Below the pieces are notes generated by a model that ran no database searches, had not been told where the DNA came from, and saw only the letters and a list, made by a program, of their open reading frames with translations. A stretch of DNA of 64,000 nucleotides from Chryseobacterium joostei. Its GTDB lineage: Bacteria > Bacteroidota > Bacteroidia > Flavobacteriales > Weeksellaceae. This document shows positions 18,514 through 28,469 of this stretch, piece after piece. The stretch spans positions 2,480,001 to 2,544,000 of the forward strand of contig NZ_CP033926.1 in assembly GCF_003815775.1 (NCBI RefSeq). Reading direction: 5' to 3'. Position 1 is the first letter of the stretch, and every line of letters starts with the position of its first letter. The position numbers and the translations under genes were made by a program.

Positions 18514-19184
18514 TGATGAAAACAAATATCCGGGAATATTACAGCAACCTCGCAGAATCCTACGATGACAATCGTTTTGGGAATTCCTATGGAAAATATA
18601 TTGATCAACAGGAAAGATCATTTTTAACCTCATTTTTTCAGAATAAAAAATACACTAAGGTTCTGGATTTGGGATGCGGAACAGGCCGATTGCTCAACTT
18701 TGCTACTCATGGAACAGATTTCAGCGAGAACATGCTGAACGTTGCACGACAAAAATATCCTGAAAAAATTCTGGATGTAGGAGAAATATCTAAGATCCCT
18801 TTTCACAGTGAGTTTGAGTGTATTTTCTGTTTTCATGTGATTATGCACCAAAATCAGGAAGAGACAAAAGCATTTTTAAATGAATGTCATCAGAAATTAA
18901 GTAAAAACGGAACTTTAATTTTCGATTATCCATTGAAAACCAGAAAAAAAGCTGTTTCTCCACAGGCGGATTGGCATGCAGGAAATAGTTTTTCACCTTC
19001 AGAAATTTCACAAATATCAAAAGACAGATGGAAAGTTAAAAATACAACAGGAATTCTCTTTTTTCCAATTCACAGATTGCCAAAAGCGGTAAGAAAATTC
19101 TTTTTGCCACTGGATATTCTACTTTGCAGGACTTTCCTGAAAAACTGGGCGTCTTATCATATTACCGTTTTAGAAAAGATATGA
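18513..19184 (+). CDS. Class I SAM-dependent methyltransferase
   Basis: This 223-residue protein has the SAM-binding loop VLDLGCGTGRLL near residue 51 and the post-motif segment GTDFSENMLNVARQKYP. The substrate is not evident. Two adjacent ATG codons (18513, 18516) could start it. The TAA of the radA remnant overlaps the first. Its stop overlaps the VanW gene start as ATGA, so the two are translationally coupled. Confidence 0.85.
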   Translation: MMKTNIREYYSNLAESYDDNRFGNSYGKYIDQQERSFLTSFFQNKKYTKVLDLGCGTGRLLNFATHGTDFSENMLNVARQKYPEKILDVGEISKIPFHSEFECIFCFHVIMHQNQEETKAFLNECHQKLSKNGTLIFDYPLKTRKKAVSPQADWHAGNSFSPSEISQISKDRWKVKNTTGILFFPIHRLPKAVRKFFLPLDILLCRTFLKNWASYHITVLEKI

Positions 19185-19888
19185 AACAACAACTAAAAAA
19201 CTGGATTCCTCATTCATGGAAACTACAGATAAAGCTTTTGCAACGGTATGTTGATGAAAGGAAAAATAACCATTCTTATCCTAAGAAATATCTTTCGGAA
19301 AATATTGGTGAACATTCCATTAAAATCCAGCAAATCATTAAAAAAGGAGCGTTTCATCATAACAAAATTCATAATTTAAAAGTTGTAGGAAATAAGATTA
19401 ATAATCTGGTGATTCATCCCGGTGAGGTATTTTCATTTTGGAAAATAATTGGAAAACCTAGTAAAAAAAACGATTTTAAAGAGGGAAGAAATTTAATAAA
19501 AAATAATATTTCAAGTGATGTTGGTGGCGGAATATGTCAGTTTTCTTCAATTTTATATTTTATGGCTCTTCAGTCAGGATTAAAGATTTTGGAAAGATTC
19601 CCTCATTCTATAGATATCTATAAAGAAGAAGAACGTTTTACGCCTTTGGGTTCAGACTGTACGGTGGTTTATGGCTATAAGGATCTGCAGATTCAGAATA
19701 TTTTACCATTTCCTGTTCAAATTAAATGCATGATTAATGATGACGAGCTTTACCTCAGCCTGATTTCGCCCAAAGAATTAAGGGTACAGGAAGTTGAATT
19801 TAAATATTTTGAAACAGAAAAAGGGGTTTGGGTGGAAACCTTAAGCAATAGTAAAACTTTGTTTAAAAATTTCTATATTCGTTTATGA
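19181..19888 (+). CDS. VanW family protein
   Basis: This 235-residue protein is named for its VanW domain: HPGEVFSFWKIIGKPS and SSDVGGGICQFSSILYF are the family's conserved blocks. The molecular role of VanW is not established. No signal peptide is seen at the chosen start. The ATG at 19181 is chosen over a frame opening 57 bases upstream because it makes the usual ATGA overlap with the methyltransferase stop. It overlaps acpH in the same way, so three genes form one tightly coupled unit. This is unrelated to vancomycin resistance as such in a Gram-negative. Confidence 0.85.
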   Translation: MKQQLKNWIPHSWKLQIKLLQRYVDERKNNHSYPKKYLSENIGEHSIKIQQIIKKGAFHHNKIHNLKVVGNKINNLVIHPGEVFSFWKIIGKPSKKNDFKEGRNLIKNNISSDVGGGICQFSSILYFMALQSGLKILERFPHSIDIYKEEERFTPLGSDCTVVYGYKDLQIQNILPFPVQIKCMINDDELYLSLISPKELRVQEVEFKYFETEKGVWVETLSNSKTLFKNFYIRL

Positions 19889-20478
19889 ATTATTTGGCTC
19901 ATTCCTTTCTCACTTTTACCGACGGACAAATTGTTGGTCAGTTTCTGGAAGACTTTATCCGAAACAAGGATCGATTTTCTTTCCCTAAGGATATTCAGGA
20001 TGGAATTACCCTTCACAGAGCTATTGACACATTTACCGACTCCCACCCTGCTATTCATGAGGCTAAAAAGGTTTTCGCACCCTTGGTAAGACTGTATGCC
20101 GGAGCATTTGTAGATGTCTCTATGGATTATTTTGTTGCCAATGATCTTTCCCTAAATTCCCTTACAGAATGGAAAGCACATTCTCTCCGTGTTTACAAAG
20201 TATTGAATTCGAATGAAGAATGGCTACCTGAGAACTTCAAAAAAATGCTGGTGAAAATGGAACATGATGACTGGTTGTATAATTATCGTGAAGATTGGGG
20301 CATTAAGTTCAGTATTCAAAATGTTCTGAATAAGGCTCAATATCTGGATAAGGACATTCCTGTTTTTGAGGCATTTTTAGAAAACAAAACATTTCTTCAG
20401 AAATGCTATGATGATTTTTTTCCAGATCTCTTGGCACACGCTAAAGAAATCAATATCTTGATTCAACTGGAGAACTAA
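19885..20478 (+). CDS. acpH: Acyl carrier protein phosphodiesterase (AcpH family)
   Basis: This 197-residue protein carries the AcpH/DUF479 pattern from its first residue (MNYLAHSFLTF, VGQFLEDFI, GITLHRAIDTFTDSHPA, DVSMDYFVANDLS). The histidines and aspartates of those blocks form the metal-dependent HD-like site that removes phosphopantetheine from ACP. The start overlaps the VanW stop by four bases (ATGA). It is convergent with, and overlaps by four bases, the DUF6702 gene. Confidence 0.87.
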   Translation: MNYLAHSFLTFTDGQIVGQFLEDFIRNKDRFSFPKDIQDGITLHRAIDTFTDSHPAIHEAKKVFAPLVRLYAGAFVDVSMDYFVANDLSLNSLTEWKAHSLRVYKVLNSNEEWLPENFKKMLVKMEHDDWLYNYREDWGIKFSIQNVLNKAQYLDKDIPVFEAFLENKTFLQKCYDDFFPDLLAHAKEINILIQLEN

Positions 20479-20990
20479 AACTGCTTATAAAGATATCGGT
20501 TGGGATAAGATAACTTTTCACTTTTCCTCTCTCCATTCACAATAATATGGACAATATTAATCTGATCATCAAATAGATTATACAGAAAACTTACTGCTGT
20601 TTCTATTTTTTTGGGACTGGCGACTGGCTCTGACTCGAGAAAGACATTTACAGATTCCTGATCTTCCTCATATCCTATGTAATTTATTTTTAAAAATTTA
20701 TTGTCTGCCTTTAGCTTAAAGTATTCCTGACAATACTTTTGCAGGTATTCATTGAGTTTAGTTTTATATCTTTCATCATTAAAGTGAAAAGATCCACCAT
20801 ATTTTTTGCTCAATCCATTTTCCGTATCATCCAGAAAAAAATGCCCCGTCACTTCAAAGGTTTTGGATTTTGAATTATAATTGATCTCCACAGACCCTAC
20901 ATGATAGGGATGAACAGCTTTACTCTCTACAAAGCTTTGAAAGATAACCGTAAGACATAAAAAAAATGAGAAAAAAACTTTATTAAACAT
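20475..20990 (-). CDS. DUF6702 family protein, secreted
   Basis: This 171-residue protein has an N-terminal hydrophobic signal (about residues 1-25), then AVHPYHVGSVEINYN, a typical start of the DUF6702 family, and HFFLDDTENGLSKKYGG. The function is unknown. It is convergent with acpH, with a four-base overlap of the stops, and lies downstream of the S8 protease gene beyond that gene's terminator. Confidence 0.75.
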   Translation of the reverse strand: MFNKVFFSFFLCLTVIFQSFVESKAVHPYHVGSVEINYNSKSKTFEVTGHFFLDDTENGLSKKYGGSFHFNDERYKTKLNEYLQKYCQEYFKLKADNKFLKINYIGYEEDQESVNVFLESEPVASPKKIETAVSFLYNLFDDQINIVHIIVNGERKSEKLSYPNRYLYKQF

Positions 20991-21016
20991 TCATTTTATT
21001 TTATGGCAAATATAGA

Positions 21017-21050
21017 AAAAGCAGCAGTTATGGAAACTGCTGCTTTTATT
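21017..21050 (-). terminator. Terminator of the S8 protease gene
   Basis: The 13-bp stem AAAAGCAGCAGTT and its complement is followed on the minus strand by TTTTTCTAT. It lies 23 bases after the protease stop. Confidence 0.85.
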
Positions 21051-21072
21051 TATTATTTAAGTGAATTGAAAC

Positions 21073-24000
21073 TTATTCTTTAACTACTTTTTTAGTAATT
21101 GTAGTATTGTCGCTCAACATAATGGTAAACAAGTAGGTTCCTTTCACTAATTCTGAAACATTAATTCTGTTTGAGTTTGTATTAACACCCACAGTTTTAA
21201 TCAATTTTCCTGAAGCATCATAGATGGTTACTGTACCTTTAGAATGTCTTCCTAACATAACATTTACAAAGTCTTTAGCTGGATTTGGAGTGATGTTCAC
21301 TTCTGAATTCAGTTTTACTTCTGTTGTACCTAAAGTTGGGCTTGTTTTCACAAAATACCCACCAAAACCTACTGACTGGAAGCTTACTTCCCAATATTGA
21401 TAAGTTTCATTCCATACAATATCAGCAATATTAGGATTAATAGTTGCGGCAGGAGTTCCATATGAAGCTACCGTACCTGTTGTACTTGTTCCTGCATATT
21501 TTTCAATAATCAGATTGGCTTTATTCCCATTATCGTTAGCAGAAGTAGGTAGTTTTATAACACTTGTCTGGTTGTATGCATCAAAATCTGCCTGTTTAAA
21601 GTATAAAGTTACTTTTCCTGTAGCTGTTGTAGGATTTGTTGCAGGGTTTATTTCATATCTTCTTGAAACATAATCCGGCTGTACATTATCAACCCATACT
21701 TTTGAAGTTACACTTCCTGTTACTGTACTTGCCGTCTCTTTTTCAACTCTTGAAATTAACTGACATGCATTCGTAAAATAATTATATCCGGCTGCTGCTG
21801 AAGCTGTTTTAGTCTGATTAGAAGTTGCCAGATTTTTTACCTCAGCTACATCTTCATACACTGTAGCTCTCATTTTAAGATCAAAAGTTCTTGTAAGCCA
21901 GTTTGTTCCATCCGTTGATGTTTTGCTACGACCACTTACTGCTGTAGATTCATTTTTTATGGCCACTCTTCCTGCCAGACCGTTGATTACAATATAGAAA
22001 TCTTTTCCTGTCACCATTTGAACGTTTAGGCTAGCCAAATCAACATAATTCCAGGTAAATCTTTGTACATCATTAACCCATGAAGAAACCGTTTTTGTAG
22101 CAATAATATCTCCCGGATCACCATTGGCATTTACTTTTCTTATTTGAATATCTACTGCCAAGTCAGTAGGAATTGTACCAGATCCGGATGTAAATGAAAA
22201 GCCACCCAATTTACCGGTTAAAGTTGGTGTATATCGAACAGCCAATGCCATATTATCAAAATTGCTGGCAGCACTGTTACTTTCTGTATTGGCAATAATA
22301 TAAGGTTCGTCATAAGTAACGACTTCAAAATTGGATTTTACACATCCTAATTCATCGGTAACTGCCTTATAGATATCTAACTTTCCGTATCCCCATCTTG
22401 TATTTGGAATATTTCCTGTTGCTCCATCTTTTCTTGCATTGGAAGTAAGACGTGCCTTAACCTGGGCTGCAGTTAATGTCGGATTTGCCTGAAGCAATAA
22501 CCCTACAGCTCCGGCAACTCCAGGAGACGACATACTGGTTCCCTGATTTTTTACATAATAATTGGTATTTGCAATAATATCTGTAGCTGCTGGTGCAGAG
22601 TTACTAGATCTTGAAGAAATAACAACCTGCCCGGAACCTGTGATATCCGGTTTCTGAAAATTATCAACTCTTGGTCCCTGTGCACTAAATGGAGAGATGG
22701 ATTCTTGTGGAGTTGTATATAAATATCCTCCTGCGGACGTATACCAACTCGCTCTCCCCATATAAGATGCTACGGTGATTGCACTTGATGCATTTCCAGG
22801 AGTTCCTACGATATATTCGTTATCACCATTTTGTAAGGTAGTTGCTACTCCTTGACTAGAAAGCCAACCGTGTGTATTAATTGTTTGTGTTCCATTATTT
22901 GTGATTTCCAGCGTATAATTTCCCTGACAATTGGCAGTGGATCCTGTAACTCTGTTGATCACTAACTGGACATAGCGTTTGTTATTATCTGCACTCCAAT
23001 AGTTATACATAGTAGCCGTAAATCCGCCTCCTAATATACTATGGGTAGTATCTGTACTAATATTTTGCACATATTGCTGACCATCAGGAGCTGTTAATTT
23101 CGCTGTAACAGGTGTATTATTATTAGCATACATGATAAAGCTAAATACAGTAGCAGCAGAAGTACTGCTTCCGACTGTAAAAACATAAGATTGTGCACCA
23201 CTTGGCTCAATATCTACTTTTCTGTGAAGATTGATACCATAATCATTTCCTGCAGAGATCACCACTACTCTTCCCGGGCCTGAGGACGTAAAATTATCAA
23301 CAGCCACTTCATGAGAGGATGTTCCGTCATGGGCACTTCCCTGCCCTCCAATACTCATGTTGACAACAATAGGTTTATTTAAGGCTGTTGCTACATTCTT
23401 GAAGTATGTCAAAGCATTAATGGTATTGGTTACAGGAAAAGATCCATTCCCACCTTTTACAAAAACAATATCTGCATCCGTTGAAAACCCTTTGTGTCTC
23501 TTATCTGCAAAAGCAGCTCCATTTCCTGCTGCTGTTCCCGTCACGTGGGTTCCATGTCCATTGGTATCATTCTCACGAACAAATCCTGTAGGAGTACCAT
23601 CTAATTCATCTTCAATCTGGGCTCTTGTATATTCTACCCCTGTTGAAAATCCTGTAGGAGAAACCTCAGCACCCTGAGCTGTTAAAGTCTGATCCCAAAT
23701 AGAAACAATTCTACTTTTTGTTTGATCGTCTACTTTTCTAAAATCCGGATGTTTCCAGTCAATTCCCGTATCATAAACCCCCACCAAAATACCTGTTCCA
23801 TTATAAGCCGTATTATTAAAAACACCTGATTGCAAAAGGCTAGCTCCGGACTGAGCTCTACTCACATCATTATGCAGCTCATCAAAGGTAGGAGCCATCA
23901 CAGATGTTACGTAAGGGAGGTTCATCAGTCTTTCAATATCCTCGATCGTAACCAACGCTGTAGAGAAAGTTGGCAGCTGACTTTGCACTAAAAACCCATC

Positions 24001-24306
24001 GGACTTTAGTTTTTCAGGCTCTTTAGTATAAATAATACATGAGTACATTGTTTTTGCTCCCTTCGAAGTCACCACCAAGTGCTGATCCAATTTCATATCA
24101 GCAGATTCCAAACCTTTTATGGTTTTCCCATTAGCCAGATTCTCTTTGTTCTTTAACAAAATATCAAACCGAGAATCCAATTTTTGAACCTGTCCGTAAA
24201 AACCATAGGAATATAACCCTAAAAAAGCAACTGTAGCATTCTTAAGAAGCTTCGCTCCACCATGAGAAATGCTTACTTTTGTAAAAAATAATTTCTTTAA
24301 ATTCAT
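21073..24306 (-). CDS. S8 family subtilisin-like serine protease with T9SS type A sorting domain
   Basis: This large secreted protease (1077 residues) has the full subtilase triad: Asp in VGVYDTGIDWKHPDF near residue 180, His in NGHGTHVTGTAAG near residue 250, and Ser in GTSMSSPGVAGAVGLL. A propeptide-like N-terminal part precedes the catalytic domain. A long C-terminal region follows and ends in a type A Por sorting domain (ITPNPAKDFVNVML, TIYDASGKLI, LVKGTYLFTI, TKKVVKE). It should therefore cross the outer membrane by the type IX system. The ATG at 24306 is preferred over one ten codons upstream, because it starts directly with the charged and hydrophobic signal region (MNLKKLFFTK). Confidence 0.95.
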   Translation of the reverse strand: MNLKKLFFTKVSISHGGAKLLKNATVAFLGLYSYGFYGQVQKLDSRFDILLKNKENLANGKTIKGLESADMKLDQHLVVTSKGAKTMYSCIIYTKEPEKLKSDGFLVQSQLPTFSTALVTIEDIERLMNLPYVTSVMAPTFDELHNDVSRAQSGASLLQSGVFNNTAYNGTGILVGVYDTGIDWKHPDFRKVDDQTKSRIVSIWDQTLTAQGAEVSPTGFSTGVEYTRAQIEDELDGTPTGFVRENDTNGHGTHVTGTAAGNGAAFADKRHKGFSTDADIVFVKGGNGSFPVTNTINALTYFKNVATALNKPIVVNMSIGGQGSAHDGTSSHEVAVDNFTSSGPGRVVVISAGNDYGINLHRKVDIEPSGAQSYVFTVGSSTSAATVFSFIMYANNNTPVTAKLTAPDGQQYVQNISTDTTHSILGGGFTATMYNYWSADNNKRYVQLVINRVTGSTANCQGNYTLEITNNGTQTINTHGWLSSQGVATTLQNGDNEYIVGTPGNASSAITVASYMGRASWYTSAGGYLYTTPQESISPFSAQGPRVDNFQKPDITGSGQVVISSRSSNSAPAATDIIANTNYYVKNQGTSMSSPGVAGAVGLLLQANPTLTAAQVKARLTSNARKDGATGNIPNTRWGYGKLDIYKAVTDELGCVKSNFEVVTYDEPYIIANTESNSAASNFDNMALAVRYTPTLTGKLGGFSFTSGSGTIPTDLAVDIQIRKVNANGDPGDIIATKTVSSWVNDVQRFTWNYVDLASLNVQMVTGKDFYIVINGLAGRVAIKNESTAVSGRSKTSTDGTNWLTRTFDLKMRATVYEDVAEVKNLATSNQTKTASAAAGYNYFTNACQLISRVEKETASTVTGSVTSKVWVDNVQPDYVSRRYEINPATNPTTATGKVTLYFKQADFDAYNQTSVIKLPTSANDNGNKANLIIEKYAGTSTTGTVASYGTPAATINPNIADIVWNETYQYWEVSFQSVGFGGYFVKTSPTLGTTEVKLNSEVNITPNPAKDFVNVMLGRHSKGTVTIYDASGKLIKTVGVNTNSNRINVSELVKGTYLFTIMLSDNTTITKKVVKE

Positions 24307-24443
24307 GCCGTTTTTTTTAACAATACAATAATACAAATTTTATTGTATTGTTTATTCATTAAAATATTAACAAATATTACAATCTAAAAACCATCAATTT
24401 TAAGAATTTAACACAATCAACAAAACTAACAATCTATTACTAA

Positions 24444-25022
24444 ATGCAGGATTTTCTATTTTATTTAAACCTTGGATGGGAACATATTATTTCTCTGGAT
24501 GCGTTGGATCATCAACTGTTTGTATTGGCACTTATTGCTGTTTATTCTTACAGTGACTGGAAAAAAATCCTGATCCTCGTAACAGCATTCACCATCGGCC
24601 ATTCCATCACCTTAGCTCTAAGTATTCTGGATGTATTTAGGGTTCCATCTGATTGGGTTGAGTTTTTAATTCCGCTGACTATTGTTCTGACTTCTCTGGA
24701 TAATATCATCATGAAAAACCAAAAACAGACTTTAATGCGGGCTAATTATTACCTTGCTCTCATCTTTGGACTTGTTCATGGGATGGGTTTTGCCAATACG
24801 GCAAGGGTCATGATTGCAAAAAGCCAAAGTATAGCGATTCCGTTGCTTGGTTTCAATATTGGATTGGAGCTTGGGCAAATCGTTATTGTCTTTGCCATTT
24901 TAGTAGTCTTATTCATTCTTCTCAATATTTTTAAGGTAAATAAAAAGGATTGGATTCTCTTTGTATCATCCGGAGTATTTGCTTTATCCTTAAAAATGGC
25001 ATTAGAAAGAATTCCTTTCTAA
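24444..25022 (+). CDS. HupE/UreJ family membrane protein
   Basis: This 192-residue protein with about six transmembrane segments shows the HupE/UreJ metal-transport pattern (GWEHIISLDALDHQLFVLAL, TAFTIGHSITLALS, GLVHGMGFANTARV). The His and Asp residues of these segments are the probable metal ligands. Family members transport nickel or cobalt or, in C-terminal form, have unknown roles. No hydrogenase or urease gene is in the window. It is divergent from the protease gene and sits 67 bases before the M1 peptidase. Confidence 0.85.
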   Translation: MQDFLFYLNLGWEHIISLDALDHQLFVLALIAVYSYSDWKKILILVTAFTIGHSITLALSILDVFRVPSDWVEFLIPLTIVLTSLDNIIMKNQKQTLMRANYYLALIFGLVHGMGFANTARVMIAKSQSIAIPLLGFNIGLELGQIVIVFAILVVLFILLNIFKVNKKDWILFVSSGVFALSLKMALERIPF

Positions 25023-25058
25023 ACGTGAAATATTTTCATTATTTCAACAGCTTATTAC

Positions 25059-25066
25059 TATCTTTG
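25059..25066 (+). promoter_or_regulatory. Predicted -7 box of the M1 peptidase gene
   Basis: TATCTTTG matches TAnnTTTG and lies 23 bases before the ATG. No -33 TTG is seen at the usual distance. Confidence 0.45.
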
Positions 25067-25089
25067 ATAATTATTAAATCTTTTCGGTT

Positions 25090-27474
25090 ATGAAACTAAA
25101 AGTTACTATACTTTCACTTTCTGTATTCGCGTATACAGGTTTCACCGCACAAAATATTCAGAATAACCCGGGCAGCAATCATGGAAACAGGTTTGAGCAG
25201 CTGGGAACCATTCTGCCAACACCCAATATTTACAGAACAGCTTCTGGTGCCCCAGGACATGGATACTGGCAAAACAGAGCTGATTACAACATTACTGCTT
25301 ACCTTGATGAAGACAAAAGGAATCTGAAAGGTTCAGAAACGGTTACTTATTATAATAATTCTCCGGATGAACTGGATTACATTTGGCTTCAGCTTGATGA
25401 AAATGAACATTCAAGCATAAGAAATGCCGGATATGATACCTCTACAAAGCTCCCTGCTTCAACTAATGATATCCAATTAAAAGTTACAGAGCTTCCTGTA
25501 AAAGATAATGGCTATGGGGTAAGTCTTGAAAAAGTAACGGACGCTTCAGGAAATCCTTTAAAGTTTACAGTTAACAAAACCATGATGCGTATTGATCTTC
25601 CAAAAGCTTTAAAAAAGGGAGAGAAGTTCATTTTTAAGGTAGACTGGAACTACAATATCTCCAACAGAATGAAGATGGGCGGCCGTGGTGGTTATGAAAA
25701 TTTCCCTGAAGATGGTAATGATCTTTATACTATGGCACAATGGTATCCAAGAATGTGTGTGTATAGTGACTTCCAGGGCTGGCAAAATCATCAGTTTACC
25801 GGAAGAGGCGAATTTGCCTTGGTTTTCGGAGATTTTAAGGTTTCAATGAATGTACCGGCAGATCATATTGTAGGCGGAACAGGTGAATGTAAAAACTATG
25901 ATCAGGTATTAACTTCTGATCAACTGTCAAGATACAGAAAGGCTGAAAATGCTTCTGAGCCTATTGAAATTGTAACACTGGATGAGGCTAAAAAAGCAGA
26001 GAAAAATCATTCAAAACAAAGAAAAACATGGGTTTTTGAGGCTAAAGATGTGAGAGATTTTGCATGGACTTCTTCCAGAAAATTTGTTTGGGACGGAATG
26101 CGTGTAACAATACCCGAAAACAATAATAAAGTAATGGCTATGAGTTTCTATCCGAAAGAATCTTACGGTCTTTACAGAAAGTTTTCCACAAAGGCAGTAG
26201 CACATACCATTAAAACATATTCGGAATTCACTATTCCTTATCCATACCCCGTTGCTCAGTCTGTAGAAGCTGCCAGCGGAATGGAATATCCTATGATCTG
26301 CTTCAACTTTGGAAGAACTGAAAAAGACGGAACCTATTCTGAGGGAACTAAAAATGGAATGATTGGAGTAGTTATCCATGAAGTGGGACACAACTTCTTC
26401 CCTATGATCATTAACTCAGATGAGAGACAGTGGGCATGGATGGATGAAGGGTTGAATACATTCACAGAATATCTTACGGAGGAAAAATGGGACAACAAGT
26501 TCCCTTCCAAAAGAGGTCCGGCATGGACAATCGTGGATTATATGAAACTCCCGAAAGATCAGTTGGAACCCATCATGAGTAATTCTGAAAACATTGTTCA
26601 GTATGGTCCGAATGCGTATTCAAAGCCTGCTACAGGATTGAATATTCTTCGTGAAACGATTATGGGAAGAGAACTTTTTGATAAAGCTTTCAAAACCTAT
26701 GCAAAAAGATGGGCCTTCAAACATCCTGAACCTGCAGATCTTTTCCGTACGTTGGAGGATGCGAGTGGTGAGGACCTTGACTGGTTCTGGAGAGGATGGT
26801 TCTACGGAACAGATCCTGTAGATATTGCCATTGATAAGGTAACAATAGCAACTCCTAATCTGGATACTAATCCAAAGGCCGTTGAAGAAATAAAATATCA
26901 AGCTGAAAAACCATTAGTAAGCAGTTTTGAAGATATCTCAAAAATCCGAAATAGAGAAGACAAGAATATTAAGTTTTATGTAGACGGAGATAAAGATGCT
27001 CAGGATTTCTATTATCGATATGACAGAGGACAGGAAAAACCAAGTACAAAAGAATACACTGCTAAAACAGATGCTACTCTGCCTTTGGATGCTAAGGATA
27101 AGGAAAAATTCAAAAATATTACAGCCTATCAAATTGACTTTGTGAATAAGGGCGGACTGGTAATGCCTATCATCCTTGAGTTCACATTTGAAGATGGTAC
27201 AAAATTATATGATAAGTCATCTGCACAGATCTGGAGGCTGAATGAACAGAAAGTTTCCAAAACTTATTATTTTGATAAAAAACTTAAATCGATCCAGCTT
27301 GATCCAATGAGAGAAACAGCTGATATTGATACCACTAATAATCTTTGGAGCAATAATGGTTCTGGTACAGAAACTTCAAAGTTCCAGCTCTTTAAACAAA
27401 AACAGGAAGGAGGCCCTGTGAGAGGAAGCTCAAATGGAAAAGTAAATCCAATGCAGGCTGCAGGAAAAAGCTAA
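25090..27474 (+). CDS. M1 family metallopeptidase, secreted
   Basis: This is a 794-residue zinc aminopeptidase-type enzyme. A signal peptide covers about residues 1-20. The zinc site is HEVGHNFFP (HExxH near residue 429), with the third ligand Glu in WAWMDEGLNTFTEYL 19 residues on. An M1-type N-terminal beta domain precedes it. The C-terminal part is rich in charged residues and lacks a T9SS sorting domain, so it is probably periplasmic. It is followed 20 bases later by a small secreted protein gene. Confidence 0.93.
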   Translation: MKLKVTILSLSVFAYTGFTAQNIQNNPGSNHGNRFEQLGTILPTPNIYRTASGAPGHGYWQNRADYNITAYLDEDKRNLKGSETVTYYNNSPDELDYIWLQLDENEHSSIRNAGYDTSTKLPASTNDIQLKVTELPVKDNGYGVSLEKVTDASGNPLKFTVNKTMMRIDLPKALKKGEKFIFKVDWNYNISNRMKMGGRGGYENFPEDGNDLYTMAQWYPRMCVYSDFQGWQNHQFTGRGEFALVFGDFKVSMNVPADHIVGGTGECKNYDQVLTSDQLSRYRKAENASEPIEIVTLDEAKKAEKNHSKQRKTWVFEAKDVRDFAWTSSRKFVWDGMRVTIPENNNKVMAMSFYPKESYGLYRKFSTKAVAHTIKTYSEFTIPYPYPVAQSVEAASGMEYPMICFNFGRTEKDGTYSEGTKNGMIGVVIHEVGHNFFPMIINSDERQWAWMDEGLNTFTEYLTEEKWDNKFPSKRGPAWTIVDYMKLPKDQLEPIMSNSENIVQYGPNAYSKPATGLNILRETIMGRELFDKAFKTYAKRWAFKHPEPADLFRTLEDASGEDLDWFWRGWFYGTDPVDIAIDKVTIATPNLDTNPKAVEEIKYQAEKPLVSSFEDISKIRNREDKNIKFYVDGDKDAQDFYYRYDRGQEKPSTKEYTAKTDATLPLDAKDKEKFKNITAYQIDFVNKGGLVMPIILEFTFEDGTKLYDKSSAQIWRLNEQKVSKTYYFDKKLKSIQLDPMRETADIDTTNNLWSNNGSGTETSKFQLFKQKQEGGPVRGSSNGKVNPMQAAGKS

Positions 27475-27494
27475 TACAATCATTAACAATAACC

Positions 27495-28385
27495 ATGAAA
27501 AAACTTACGATCTTATTACTGTCCTTTGTGACAGCCTCTACCCTATGTGCCCAATCTCTGCAATTCTATACAGGCAAAAGAGATTTTCTTCCTATCGAAA
27601 TCCTTATGGAAGACGGAAGTACGAAAAAAGGAGTCGCTCAGGATTTTATGCTTCCCGATGTTGCAACGTTCCAGTTTATAGGAGGAAATAGTGAGAAAAG
27701 TGCCCATTTGGACAGAAAAGAAGTGAAGTTCAAATCCTCGAAAGAAGATAAAGACATACAACTGATTCCTGTATCTGATATCAAAAGTCTTATCTATACC
27801 AACGAGGACACCAATGAAGTTTTTCAACTGGATAAAAGAATTGTAAAGGAGATCAATAATGACTTGGAAATGGAATCAGAAGGAAGAGTATTAATGCTTC
27901 CTTTGATGGAGAAAGGGCCAATCAATCTTTACGGGTACAGAAGTATGATGTGCAAGGCAAACTATGGAAATAATTTTGCAACAGGGTTTGATGGAAATGA
28001 AGACAACTGCCAGTTAACGTATGTCATGATTTACCTCAGCAAGCCAGGTGAAACAGTTGCTGTTGCCCCGGTAGATTACAGTTCATTAAGCCCTTTGGCA
28101 TTATTCAACATGAAAACGCTTTATAAAAAGTTTTATAAGGCTTACGAAATTGTAGGAGCCGACTGCCCTGAGTTTCTGAAAAAAGTGGATGAGGCCAGAA
28201 AGAACGAATATTTTTCCAATAAAACCTTTAAGGAAAATAGAAAAGAATCCGATGTGGAAAGAAAGGCAATGGTAAAGGGAAAAAAGGGAGCTGAAGCCGC
28301 AAGAATCAATATGCATTACAAAACTGAGTTATACACCAAAATGTACAAAAAACTCCTTGATGATTATAAGCAGTCATGTCCTTAA
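27495..28385 (+). CDS. Hypothetical secreted protein
   Basis: This 296-residue protein has a signal peptide (MKKLTILLLSFVTASTLCAQ). I do not recognise a domain. The mature part is hydrophilic, with a lysine-rich C-terminus, and contains cysteines near MMCKANYG, EDNCQLTYV and the last residues. It follows the M1 peptidase gene by 20 bases, so the two are probably co-transcribed, and a terminator comes right after it. Confidence 0.75.
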   Translation: MKKLTILLLSFVTASTLCAQSLQFYTGKRDFLPIEILMEDGSTKKGVAQDFMLPDVATFQFIGGNSEKSAHLDRKEVKFKSSKEDKDIQLIPVSDIKSLIYTNEDTNEVFQLDKRIVKEINNDLEMESEGRVLMLPLMEKGPINLYGYRSMMCKANYGNNFATGFDGNEDNCQLTYVMIYLSKPGETVAVAPVDYSSLSPLALFNMKTLYKKFYKAYEIVGADCPEFLKKVDEARKNEYFSNKTFKENRKESDVERKAMVKGKKGAEAARINMHYKTELYTKMYKKLLDDYKQSCP

Positions 28386-28395
28386 AATATATTAG

Positions 28396-28428
28396 AAAAG
28401 CTCACCGATACAGTGAGCTTTTATTTTT
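28396..28428 (+). terminator. Terminator after the M1 peptidase operon
   Basis: A 10-bp stem AAAAGCTCAC/GTGAGCTTTT is followed by TATTTTT, just past the stop. The A-run on the left lets it work for the convergent LytTR gene as well. Confidence 0.85.
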
Positions 28429-28469
28429 CAATAAGATTATCTAAAAAATAAACTTTGATTTTCAATTTT

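Noticed and set aside
19181..19888. Vancomycin resistance function for the VanW protein
   Set aside because: VanW is an accessory of unknown role, no vanHAX-type ligase genes are present, and the host is Gram-negative.
26011..26391. 126-codon antisense frame within the M1 peptidase gene
   Set aside because: It lies opposite the conserved catalytic domain and has shadow-like composition.
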